Assembly (NCBI RefSeq): GCF_000189635.1
Contig: NW_002476186.1
Span: forward strand, 463,036 to 527,035
Direction of reading: 5' to 3'
From: Tetrahymena thermophila SB210
Taxonomy: Eukaryota; Ciliophora; Oligohymenophorea; Hymenostomatida; Tetrahymenidae
Length of the DNA: 64,000 nucleotides
The position numbers were made by a program, and so were the translations under genes. The notes beneath the pieces were generated by a model that worked only from the letters and a program-made list of their open reading frames with translations, was not told the origin of the DNA and did not search any database. This document shows positions 26,479-41,244 of this stretch, one piece after another (position 1 is the stretch's first letter; the number at the start of each line of letters is the position of its first letter).

Positions 26479-28777
26479 TATATTATTTTTAAATTTGTAT
26501 ATTATTAATTTTTAAATATAAAATAATTATTTTATGTATAAAATATCAACTTATTAATTATTTAAACATCAATTCATTTTAATGTAAATATTAGTAATTA
26601 TTTATCATTAATATCCGATTATTTTTTTTAATATAATTCTATTAACTAAGTTTTATTATTAAAATATTTTCACTATTTATTTAGGAATTCACCTTATCAT
26701 CTTTATAAAACAAATATTAAAAGTGTATTTATTCAAAAATAAATGATTAAAAATGAAGATTATGCTGCTTTCTAATTAATTTTAAGCAATCTATTTTCAT
26801 ATTTTTTTTAGATATTTTCATCTTTTGTTTAAATAATTGTTTTAATAAAAGTAGAAGTAAAAATATTTTTAACATTGTGAATAGATTTCATTGATTTATT
26901 AAAAAAATAGATTTTCAAAATAAAAATAATTTTCTAAAAATTAAAAGTTCTAATCTACTGTAAAAATGCAAATAAAGCTTCTTAACTTTATTTTTTGATT
27001 CTACATATTAAGCTTGATATTGATAAAGATAAACGAGCTGTTTTAACTAATAAAAGTATTGAATGAAAATTAGAAGTATTTATTTTTGAAATTCTAAAGA
27101 TGAATGATAAATAAAACTTTTTTAAAAACATGAATATTTCAAAATAAATATTTTAAACTTCCAAAAATTCATTTTTAGTCAAATCCTTATTTAACATTTT
27201 TTTGTATTTTTATTTCTTTATGATAGATTTTAATTTAGTTTTAGAAAAATAAAAAACAGTTAAAAATGAATTTTCATTTTTAAGATATTTTGCATACATT
27301 TTAGGGAAAAGTTATATTTAATTAAAACACAAGTAAAAAAAAATTTCTTTTATATAAATTATGATCAACATTTTATAAATAAAAAGCTTTGTTTCAAAAA
27401 AATAACAAATATAAATATAACAAATTTTAAATTCAATAGTTTGACCATTTCTATTTTTTTATAATAAAAGCTTTTATCATTCTTTATAGATAGAATTATA
27501 TTTAATCCATTAAGCAAATTTAATTATATTTAATTAAAATCCAACACTTGTTAATTTTTACTTTTATATTTACAACATTTTAAAAATTCTAATTAGCTTA
27601 ATTAATTGATAAATTATGCAATTTTTCTAGTAAATTAATTGTAATATCTTTATAAAAACGAGGAATTTAAAGTAAAAATATGTTTCAAGTTTTTAGGATT
27701 AATCAAAATAACATAAAAAAAAGTAATTTATATGGAAGTCCAAAAAATTATAAAAAAAGCTGTAAAATATTTCAAATTTTTTTTTTAATACAGTTTGAAA
27801 ATCAAAAATAGAAAATTCAATATATTCTTTACTTTTTAATTATTTCTATTTAATTTAATTATATGAAATTTTTGATAGGATTTTTATTAAGCAATTATTT
27901 ATTATAAGGAATTTATTGCTAATGGTTAAAACTACCTTTATTTCCTATTTCTAGATAAATAATAGATTTAGTAAAAATATCCCTACCTAATTGTAAAGAA
28001 TATTATTCAATGGATAGTAATTGTCTATCTATTTATAAATAATGTGGATATGTAAATAAATATATAAATCAAAATACAAATATAATTAAAAAGGAACGCG
28101 TGTGATGTGAAGAAAGTAAAAATTAATTTATTAGAGGTAAATAGAAAGATAGTTATAAGATAAACTCAATTAAATTTTGATTATATATTTCCTTTGCATT
28201 GGGACTTATTTTTTAGTTAAGGAGTTGAAAAAAATCGAGCAATATTAAATTTACTCTAATTACACTTTTTATAATGAATGTTTCTAAATTTTTTCTTCAA
28301 ATTATCTAAAATGCTAAACATTTTAATTTCCTATAAATAAGTTAAACATGCTTTGTGTTTTTATCTTCATCATTCAAGATGAGTTACTATTAATAAATAC
28401 ATATTTTAAATACCATTCAATAAAAGAAATATCTTTATTTCTTTTATATGAATGTATTTCAATTAATAGATTCTATTAATCAAGTTCTTTTATTAGAACG
28501 TGCATAGAACTCTTATAGAAATATTTAATGTGTTAATTTATAATTTTTTTTGTGTAGCAAAAGAATTTCTTTATTTTTTGGATAATCTTTATAAACGAAT
28601 CTTTCCTGTTTTCTATTAAAAAGATATAATCTGAAAACAGAGCAAATAAGATACAAGCTTCTTTGTTTGTTTGTTTGATAGATAAAAAATTTTATTTAAA
28701 ACCAACAATTATCAATTAATTTTTATAAATTTTAGTTAATAAAAATATTAAAAATTTTCTAATCAATTTTAAAAAGA
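26479..28777. other. Intergenic, AT-rich
   Basis: About 2.3 kb after the cyclase stop and before the LRR gene. I see long A and T runs, a TTTGTTTGTTTG tract near 28664, and no frame with protein-like composition on either strand. It holds the 3' region of the cyclase gene and the promoter of the LRR gene. Confidence 0.55.
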
Positions 28778-30769
28778 ATGACAAAGGAAGGAACCACATC
28801 AACAGGCACTGTTAAACCTAGCGTAGCCTTAAAGAACAAAAAGTAGGCTGAAACCAATAAGAACTATTTAATTTGGGGTTTAATTGGTATTGGTGTTTTA
28901 GTTAATGCCGTTATCATCTATTAAAACTACATTTAAATTCACCATCCTATTTCGAATTTGGGAAACGGTAAATTCTTATTTGACTATCAAAGTACCATTA
29001 AGAATCACAACAAGGCCAGTCAAGACTTTGCAAGTGAATTAAAGACCTACCGTAACTAAATTACTCATCTTGAACTCTAATTGAGTCTCAATCAATTCAA
29101 TGCCGAATAAATGGGATTCTTATCTCAAGGTCTTATCTATCTTGACTCAGTTCAAAATATTAAGATTTCTCTCTCTCACAATGAAATTGGTGATAAGGGT
29201 GCTTTAAATGTATGTACTGTCTTAGCTGCTCTCCCTAAACTACATACTCTTCATCTTGGTTTGGATGCCATGAAACTTAGCAATGAAACTTTAACTTAAT
29301 GTATGTCATTCTTAGGAGAATCAAAATCTCTTACTGCCTTGACCGTCTCTCTTATTCACAACAAGATCAAGGATGAAGGTGCTAAGGCTTTGGTTGAAGG
29401 CTTCACTGAATTAAAGAAAAAGCTTACCACTCTCAATCTCATTTTGATTTCTAATGAATTCACTGCTGATGTTGGAAAAATTTTTGAAAGTTTCTTACCT
29501 AGTCTCGAAAAAACTACTTCTCTCTACCTCTCTTTATATGCCAATAAAATAGGTAATAAATTAAAAATATAGGAGTTTCTCTCTATCAGACTTCATATTA
29601 TTTTTTACTTAAATACTTAGTTTTAAAGCAAATTATTCACTTTTTCATTTATTTTAAAACACCCATAGAAAATAATCAATAAATCTTTGATTGCTTAATT
29701 AAAAAAAGTAATAATAAAGCAACGTGTTTAATCAGAAAACATTAATCTTTTTCTGTTGAAAATATCAGAAATCATTTGTTGTCTTTAAATTTAAAAAATC
29801 TGTGAATGACCTTATTTTAATTATAATAAAATATCTTAACTTTACATAAAAAAAAAAACACAACAGAAAACAAAAATATTAATCCTCTTTCTATTAAATA
29901 ATATAGGTGCTGAAGGTGCTCATTACTTATCTAAGGGATTAGAAACATAAGGTCAATTAAAGAACTTAAACTTAGATTTATTCTTCAACAATATCACTGA
30001 TACTGGTGCTCAATCCCTTTCTAAGGCTTTAACCAAGTTAACATCCTTAGAATCATTGAAGCTCAACTTAGAATTCAACTACATTTAGAATGAAGGTGGT
30101 CAATATGTTGGTGAAGCTCTTAAGAATTTAGTTAACTTAAAAACTTTACATATTAATGTTGCTACTAAGAACTTTGGATACACAGGTTTCAAGCATATCA
30201 CTGAAGGTCTTTAAGCTCTTGTCAACTTAGAAGAGTTATACATTCACTGCGGTGTTAACAAAATCGGTCCTCTTGGTATTCAAGATCTCAAGCTTGTTTA
30301 CTCTCGTTTGACCAAACTTAAGAGAGTACGTTTGAATTTCTATGAAAACTCTTTGGGAGATCCTAATGCTATCAAGGTTAATGAAATGTTTGATGCCTTA
30401 AAGGGTGTTGAAGAACTTGAACTTAACTTTAACTTCAATAATCTACTTGAATATGGTATTAATCAAATCTTAAAGGGTGTCTAAAAGCTTCCTAACTTGA
30501 AGAGATTAGACCTTGATGTAGGCCAAAGTGAAGTTAACGATGAAGACGTCAATAGTATCTTTGTTGAACTCGATAATGTTGGTAAAAAAGTACCTGAAGT
30601 TGAATTCTCATTCCTACACACTGCTATTACTTAAGAAGTCGCTGATAAGTTAGCTCAAAAATATCTTAATCACTCTAGCATTAAGCTCAACATTAATTCT
30701 TCTGTATCAAAGGATTACCTTGAAGAAAGAAAAAAGAAATAAGAATAAGAAAAAAAAGACAACTTGTGA
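28778..30769 (+). CDS. Membrane-anchored leucine-rich repeat protein
   Basis: Two exons (28778-29552 and 29907-30769, intron 354 nt) give 545 aa. Residues about 30-47 (LIWGLIGIGVLVNAVIIY) form one membrane span close to a short N-terminal cytosolic tail, so this is probably a signal-anchored type II protein. From about residue 90 there are ribonuclease-inhibitor-type LRRs with the pattern LxxLxLxLxxNxIxDxGA, for example LNLDLFFNNITDTGAQ. The C-terminus is a charged helix ending KKQEQEKKDNL. Codons differ sharply from its neighbours, with many GGT, GCT, AAG, CTC and ATC, the pattern of highly expressed ciliate genes. LRRs bind proteins; the partner is unknown. Confidence 0.88.
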
Positions 30770-31355
30770 GAAAAAATATTTAGGTATTTAAAAGCAAAAA
30801 AAAAGCGTTGTATAAATTAAATAAATTAGCTTTAATATTTATAATCAAATATTTATATAATGCTATTATGTTATTAATTTAAGGTCTAATTTATTTGTAT
30901 TACTTTTATTTTTTACTAAAACTTTACTCCATTCCTTGCTCTTTACAATTTTTATTTTCATTTTTTTTAATTTCAAATAAATTATAAACTATAATATCAA
31001 TAAAAAATTGTTTCTTTGCTGAATTTATATTTTAGAATAACCAAAAAATCCATATTTTTCTAAATTTTTAAATTGGCCAAAATAAGTCGTTTTCAATAAA
31101 ATAGGTTTAGGTATATTAATTTTTAATTATTTTATTTGAAACAAAAGGATTTAGTTACCAATATTATTAATTTAAAATATTGAAAATATAAATTAATAAA
31201 CTTTTTATTATTAATTAACTTAGTTTTTTAAACTTTAAATTTTATAACTTAAAATATAAACTTTAAAAAAAAAAAAATAGAATTACCTTTTAGATAAAAT
31301 ATAAAAATTTTACAAATAAGCAAAATAATTTATTTATTTAAGGTTATTATTTTAT
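30770..31355. other. Intergenic between convergent LRR and TatD genes
   Basis: About 590 bp of AT-rich 3' flanking sequence shared by two convergent genes. No further feature seen. Confidence 0.5.
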
Positions 31356-32396
31356 TCACTCATCTTTTAAATTAAACATTTTAAGTGTATTTTTATAGCA
31401 AATTTCAGATAATTCTTTTTCATCTTTACCTAATACACCTGCAAGAACTTCTAAAACTTAAATAATTTAGCATGGTTCATTTCTACCTTTAACCATAAAT
31501 CCCTTTACAAATTTTTCCTTTTTCTTTTATTCAAAAACTGTTTTTACAAACTTTCTTCCAGGGTGAGTGTTTCTAATTTCACAATAAGGAGCATCTGTTT
31601 CAATTTAGATCTTATCAAGTGGTATTTTTTTAACAATTTCTAAACTTGCTTCGTCACGAAGGGAACAACCATTTATGCCAACATATAAATCTAATTCTAA
31701 AATTTATTTTAATTCCTCTTCAGTTCCTGTAAAAGAGTGAACTACTCCTGTAGGGAATCTTTTTCTATTTCTTCTAACAATATCAAAGAAATCATTTCCT
31801 GTATTACGATTATGTAAATACATAGGTAAATTATATTTTTCAGCTAAATTAAAATGAGGTTCGAAATGCTTTAATTATGTTTCTTTGCTTGCGTAATCAA
31901 ATCTAAAATTATATTAAAAAAAAAATCAATAAATAAATGCACTAACTAATATAATTAAAATAAATTTTATTCTTTTTATTCATTTTAATAAAAACTTTTT
32001 ATATTTTATTAAATTTGTCATTTAAAATTACCTATCATAATCTAAGCCACATTCTCCTACAGCTACACATTTATCTTTATGCTTAGAAATTAATTCATCT
32101 AGTTCTTTAAAGTAGTCTTCTTATGTTCTTCCATTAGCTTCTACTTCGTTTGCTCTGCAGGGGTGAACTCCAACTGTGCAGTAAAATTTATTAGATTTTT
32201 AACAAATTTTATAGCTCTCAATAGAATCTTCGATATATCCTCCTACAATCAAAAGACGATCACAACCAATAGAGGCTGCACGTTGTATTACTTCGTCAAC
32301 ATCTTCATCGTGAACCTTCTTCTCATAATAGTGACCTTTAAAAGTGTGATCTGCTAAATTTGCTGCTATATCAAAAAATCTATGTTTTGCTTCCAT
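31356..32396 (-). CDS. TatD-type metal-dependent deoxyribonuclease (TATDN1-like)
   Basis: Two exons (32032-32396 and 31356-31902, intron 129 nt) give 303 aa, normal for the family. The TatD landmarks are in order: [14 protein letters not shown] at the N-terminus, VGVHPCRA (His), [10 protein letters not shown] (metal-binding Glu) spanning the splice site, YLHNRN (His), VVHSFTG (His) and IETDAPY (catalytic Asp). These residues build a two-metal TIM-barrel hydrolase. Family members act as DNases, with roles proposed in DNA repair and apoptotic DNA degradation. No targeting signal is visible. The closest type is the eukaryotic TATDN1 group rather than bacterial TatD, judged from the start motif. 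Confidence 0.92.
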
Positions 32397-33727
32397 TTTA
32401 TTAAATTTCGAGCTATTAATTGTTGCAAAATATAATTTTTATAAATTTTTAATCATATCTATTATTTTTATGTGAGCTTAATTAATTTGAATTTAGCTTC
32501 AATATATTTTCTAAGTTATTTCGAAATTAGATTTTATCTTTACCTATTTTTAAAAGACAGATAGATATATTAACCAATAATTTCTAATAAAATATTCTAA
32601 ATTTATTTCTGCTTTATTCAAGTGTAAATCTAGACTTGTTTTGATAAACTATTTTATTAATTTAAAATATTTATTTATTTTAAATTAGAAAGAATAAATT
32701 TAAGTTATTACACATCCTCAAAAAGTTAAATTAAAATTAAAAATATTTATAATAAATACTTAAACCCTGCAAATTTTTTACTAACCTAGTCATTTTATGA
32801 ATAAAAAATAATAAATTAAAAAAAAAAATTGATTAAAAATATTTTGGAATATTTCTTTTAAAATAAAATTATATAAATCAATATAATAGCTTGGTTTTGT
32901 TCATCAAAAATAAAAATTAAGAGATTTATTTTTGAAAGGTATTTATAAATATTGTAAAAAATTTAAGCTCATTCAATTTACTAGCTTCAAATATATTTAA
33001 TATCAATGAGTTTTAATTTTTTTTTTTAATTTGAAAATAAATATTTCATTAAATTTAATGTCTTTATTTTAATTTATAATTAATTTATACGATATTAATT
33101 CTTAATTATTTTAATGAAAACAGAATATAATTTAACGAAAAATTATGCTATTTTCTTTTTTCCTTGTTCTAAATGATAATATATTCCTTCTCAAACTATT
33201 TCATACCCTCCAAAAATATAATAATTTGTATAATTTAAACGTTTTAAAAGAAACTATTAGATTAAGAGCCATTTTTCTATGTTCTTCTTTAATTTAATCA
33301 ATTTTTTTTTGAATGATAATATTTTCCATTAAATTTAAATATTATTAAACTAAATGATATCTTTGTAATAATTTATTATAAAGGTACCATATACATACCT
33401 TGCTTGATAACTGATTAGAAGTTATTAATTAATGATAATCTAAGCAAAATATAGAAAGTTAATAAAAAAATCATGAAAAATCTTTTTAAAATATAAATTT
33501 AATTAATAATACAAAATAAAAATTGATTCACAATAAATTCTATTTTTTGCAGAGAGTGTGTTTTACAAAAAAGTTATTTAAGAATTTAATATTTTATATG
33601 AAAACTCAGTAAAAAATATAAAATTCATATATTTCTTCAGTATTATTTATTTATTTGATTTATATTATTTATTAGTAGCTTATTTACAAAAAATGAATGA
33701 TACATACCAAAAATTTATGATAATAAT
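32397..33727. other. Intergenic, AT-rich
   Basis: About 1.3 kb upstream of the TatD-type gene and downstream of the PG-rich repeat gene. Nothing beyond AT-rich runs was recognised. Confidence 0.5.
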
Positions 33728-35043
33728 TCAAATGACTACTTTTTTTATAGTGTGGTAATTTTTTCTATTTCCTTACTTTTTATCTGAAATTTATATTTAC
33801 TCTTACTTAATAAAGCTGTTTTCTAGAGATGAAGTATAGAAATTTTGAGTCAATGATTTTTTCAAATTAGACCTGCTTCTTTTCATAAAGTCATCCCCTA
33901 AAAAAGAAGAATTGTGTTTAATAGAACCCCTTCTAGACTTTTCAAAAGATAGATTTGCACCGCTATATGCTCTGCTAGAACCGTACTACCCAAAATCACT
34001 TGGCAGTTTATACCCACCAGGGCCAGGTCCATAAGAAATATTTCTAATTGGTTTACGGGGTGTGGTTGCAAATTTGGTTCTAGATTAGCTTAAGTATTTA
34101 GAATTTCTGTATAGTCCATCAGGAGAGAGGGTATCCTTATCTTAATACTAGCCTGGGCCTTTATTTGTAGAATATTATAATTTTAATAAAGTAAGTATTT
34201 AAAGTAATGTATAAATTACCAGGTGTTAATCTTGTTTAACTTAGTTTCTGTTCAGGATTAATAAGTCCTCCATATTTCGTATCTCTAATAATATATTTAT
34301 TTGATTTTAATATAAATTTATATGGATGTTTTACATTTAGATATTTTTAAGAATCAAATTTAAAATAAATTTACCTATATTTTGCATTAAAGTATCTACC
34401 TTAGGGACTTAATGCTAGCTAATCGTTATACTTACCAGGTCCAGGTGAGAATCTATTTGTATTCTTTTCATCTAAAATTAAAAAATTTTTTAATTGCTTT
34501 TTGAAGTTTAAAATATTTTAACCTGATTTTGGAGTTAATGCCCTCATTGTGTAAGAAATATTACTTAAATAGCTCTTTTCGGCACGATAATGCTAAGGAG
34601 AAGGATTTTTATTTCCAATCGGTATAGCACCGCATTTTACTTGCTATTTAAAATTCAAATTTGATTTATCAAGTCTAAGCTTTTATTTTTTTAATGTTTA
34701 CCTCTCTATTTAATTTAAAAGAATATCCATGCTTAGTATCAAACATAGTATTAATTTTGTAAACTGATCCAGGAGTAATAGGAGCAAGTTTACTAAAATC
34801 AGTTTTTGTACCATATCCAAAACTTGTTGCTCTATTATTTTTTATTTCTGGTAGATTATAGTACTTATCACAGCTATGAAAAAAGAATAAATTTTTTAAA
34901 TTTACTTCAAAATCTAAAATTAATTACTTAATCTTGGTGTCATGAAAACGCTATCCTCTTGGAATTGAATAAAGCTATTTTGATTTTGAGTTATTTAATG
35001 GATTGTAACATATTTCGTAGCAATTTGATAAAGTCTAAAGCAT
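33728..35043 (-). CDS. Sperm-tail PG-rich repeat (SHIPPO/ODF3-type) protein
   Basis: Six exons joined by five short AT-rich introns give about 335 aa from ATG (CAT 35041-35043) to TGA (TCA 33728-33730). The protein carries repeats with the motif PGPGxY: ITPGSVYKI, FSPGPGKYN, LTPGPGQYQ and YGPGPGGYK, with LSP and SxxG elements between them (LALSP, DTLSP). Proteins with these repeats (ODF3/CIMAP group) are microtubule-associated and line the inside of ciliary doublets. Two introns fall at the edge of a PGP motif, one inside TPG|PGQYQ. The Ser/Arg-rich C-terminal part is less conserved and the last 25 residues depend on reading TAA as Gln. An axonemal location is inferred from the family. Confidence 0.85.
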
Positions 35044-36354
35044 CAGTAAAGGTTTATAAGCTATATCTATTATAATTTACAGTATTAAATGTTCCTAAAT
35101 ATATTATTTGTATAATTGTATAATGAAAATATTTAGCGCAATTATTATTTATTAATTGTTTGATGAAAGTATTAATTTAATTAATTTTATTTTGATTACT
35201 TAAATTCAAAGTTGCAAATTGAATGGCTGCTAGTATTTCATGAAATTACATTCTAAAAAATTTTAAAGAAAAAATACCATTAATTTATCATTAAGATATT
35301 TTTGCTCCCAAAATGTAATTTATATGAGAAAATGTATCATATCATTTTTATGAATGAATACTTAATACTATTGCAATATTATATCACTCCAAAAATATTT
35401 TCAAAAATTTTTAGAAATATTAAAAAATGAATTTGTTTATTATTATTCCTGCTTTAGCAAAAATTTTGATTAATCATAAAAAATAAGGATTTGCTAATTG
35501 TTTAATACTTAGTTTAATCTTTTTATTACCTATGTTTTTATATAAAAAAATAATTAAATCTATAAAAAGTTTATCAAATCTACATTGTTTTATATCCTCA
35601 ATTTTATATCGTTGAGATTCACTATATATGATTGATTTTGAATATTTTTATAAATATAATAAATAACAGATAAAGTTTAAATTGCACTTATTTTTATTGC
35701 TTTTTTTTCAGTGATAAACTTTACAAAATATTTTTAAAAATTTTAATTAATTTAAAATGATAAATTGGAAAAATTTTAATTAAAAGATATTCTTGTAAAA
35801 AATATTAAAAAATTCATTAATGTGCTAAAGTCAATCATTGAAAATAAATAAATTTCTTTTTAAAATCTTCTAACTTAAAAAGTATGCTTTATTTAATTAT
35901 TATTTATTTTAAATTTAATTATTTTATTACTAATTTTCTTAAAAACTAAAATAATGATATTAAAATATTCCTTTTTTAACATCTGATTATTATACAAAAT
36001 TAAAAAAAAATGTATTTTGATATATTTGAGAAGCTAATATGAGATTTCTAAATTATAAATATTATAAATTATCAATCAGTGAGTGAGGATGATCCAATTT
36101 TGTAAAGTATTACCCAGATATGAAAAGATTTTAAAAATTTAAATTAGTGAAATAAATTTTATTTTATTGACTTTATAAATTATATTTCTTAATATTAATA
36201 TGCAAACTAATTCTACTCAATTGACATTTAAATGATATTTGTTTTAAAATATTTATAAATACATTTTTTTTCTATTAATTTCAACTAAGAGCACCTTAAA
36301 TTAAAATATTTAATACTTAAAGAAGCCTTTTTTTTGCCATCTTAAAACCTGATT
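35044..36354. other. Intergenic, AT-rich
   Basis: About 1.3 kb upstream of the PG-rich repeat gene and downstream of PPP4R2. No coding frame or repeat recognised. Confidence 0.5.
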
Positions 36355-36967
36355 TCAATTAGCAGTAACATTTACTAACTAATTGTATATAAGATAAAAT
36401 ATATATTAGTAAATATCAGTGGTAAAACTAAAATAAAATAACTTAAAAAAATATTTACTTTTTCTAAAGCAAATAATATTTTTTTAGAGCTTTTGTAATT
36501 CTTCTTAGGATTTATAAGTAGTTCACATATTCTTTGTAGTGTGAAAGGTGGTCTATTAGAAATTTTTTAAAAAATAAAATTTCATTCTTACATTTTAACA
36601 GTATATTTATATATTACTTTGATTCAAAACCAGAAATAAATTGCAAGATAACATCTAATTCTTCTTCAAATGATTCGCCTTAGTTTGATTTCATATCTGG
36701 GAAAGCGCTATACATTTAATTCAAAACATCTCTGGCCATTACAATAATAAAACTTCTAAGACACTTCCAATCATAAGGGGAGGGTTCACCTGTTTTAGAT
36801 ATATCTTCAACTACTTTTTCTAATTCTTACCTTAAACTTAAATATTCTGGTGTTTATTATGTAGGTTTTGTAACCTTCTCACCAGAAGTAATCAAATTTA
36901 TTTCTACTTCTACTAATTTATCAAAAGAAGCTAGCTTTTCATTTAATTTTTCACGAGAGATTTCCAT
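36355..36967 (-). CDS. PPP4R2: Protein phosphatase 4 regulatory subunit 2
   Basis: Three exons (36618-36967, 36459-36552, 36355-36378; introns 65 and 80 nt) give 155 aa. The key match is PPFTLQRICELLINP then KKNYKSSKKILFALEK, which lines up with the PP4R2 core (PFTIQRLCELL.DP..NY) including position and spacing. The N-terminal half contains PSPYDWKCLRSFII and a stretch DVILQFISGFES just before the first splice site, as in other PP4R2 proteins. The family protein targets and modulates the PP4 catalytic subunit in DNA-damage and centrosome control. This copy lacks the long acidic C-terminal tail of animal homologues, ending eight residues after the core. The small last exon is the least certain part. 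Confidence 0.85.
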
Positions 36968-37597
36968 TTTTTACTACCTAAATTCTAATTAATTAAATAA
37001 ATATTAAAAAATATTAATATCTTAACTAAAAAATTAAACAAATTTTGTCTAAAAAGTTTATTTTAAAAGAAGTAAATTAAGTGCTATTGGTTGAATAATA
37101 TAAAATCTAATTTACTAAAAACAAAATTCTTAAGTAAAATGGTGAAAATATCTTTTAAAATTAAATTTTTTTAATCCAAATATAATTTTTTTTCATTCTC
37201 CTAAGAAATTATTTCGATTTACACAAATGATTATTATGTAGCATTTTTCTAGAAAGTAGTAAAAAAATAATAATAACACAATTGATACAATAAATCTACT
37301 GATAATTAATGATGCAAAAAATATGATTGATTGACTCAAAAAGATTATATTTTTTCTATGATTTTCTCTTATTTTTATAAAAAAATATCTCATAAATAAA
37401 TTTACATAAAATTTGTTTTACAGAAATCATGATTTAATTCAAAATTATTTATTAATTTTTTCTTGAATCGATAGAATGTGTTAATAATTTATAAGCAAAT
37501 ATTTTTTTTTGATTTTAATTAAAAAATTAAGCAATAAATATCAATTTTTTTTTAAAAACCACTAAGTAGAAATAAAGTTAGTTATTGTGCATATAAA
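36968..37597. other. Divergent promoter region, PPP4R2 / kinase
   Basis: About 630 bp between two divergent start codons. No motif recognised beyond AT-rich runs. Confidence 0.5.
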
Positions 37598-40499
<2,902 letters not shown>

Positions 40500-41244
40500 A
40501 ATTATATTTAAAAAATGATTTAATTATAAAAATATTGAAATGAAAAAAATAAATAAAAATAGTTAATGTTAAAAATTGCTCAATTAATTTAAAAAATTTA
40601 ATTAAACTAATTTAAAAATAAATTTTTCTTCAACAATTATGCTTTCTTTTATTTAGATGATATTTTGTATTTATTTACTGAATATTACTCTTTTTAAAAA
40701 ATACCAATTTAGTAAAATAAAATAAAAAATTTAAATTTTATAAACAATAAAATAATAACAATTTTGAATATTAAATTTAGTAAAAATTATTAAAGCTAAA
40801 AAATAATACAAAAGTAATTCAACCTCAATTTAAAAAAGATGAATGATCATTAAATTACTTGAAATCAACCTTAATAATATGCTATTTAGTAATAAATGTT
40901 ATAGTTTTGTATTCTATTTTGTAAATTTCAATTTAATACAAACAAATTTTACTCATATTTTAAAATATTTTTTTTGCATTTTTGTTTTAAATTTTGGTAA
41001 AAATAAGATTTTATTAAATAATCTTCAAATAAAGCTTTTTAAAAAAGAGTTATTTTAATTTAAATACATTTTTTAAAATTAGTTTACATATTAAAAGAAG
41101 TAGGTTAGATTTACAATAAGTTCTTTTTAAATTCTTACTTATTTAAAAAATTAAATAAAAATAACAAATTTTTATAATTCTTTTGAATTTGAAAAGAGTG
41201 TTAATTGTTTATTTTTTTGTAGTAAATTGAAGATGGTAAAAGTT
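40500..41244. other. Intergenic between convergent kinase and RAP genes
   Basis: About 745 bp. A hydrophobic open frame at 40843-41058 looks like chance AT-rich translation. Nothing else seen. Confidence 0.5.

Noticed and set aside
26297-26515. Open frame of alternating Lys-Thr residues
   Set aside because: It is a shifted reading of the Lys-Asp repeat in the cyclase gene.
32163-32357. Plus-strand open frame opposite the TatD-type gene
   Set aside because: It is the antisense shadow of the TatD N-terminus, which has a full set of family motifs.
40843-41058. Hydrophobic 71-aa open frame on the plus strand
   Set aside because: With the ciliate code it runs on far past TAA through obviously non-coding AT-rich DNA, and the composition (Phe, Asn, Ile, Lys) is what random AT-rich sequence gives.
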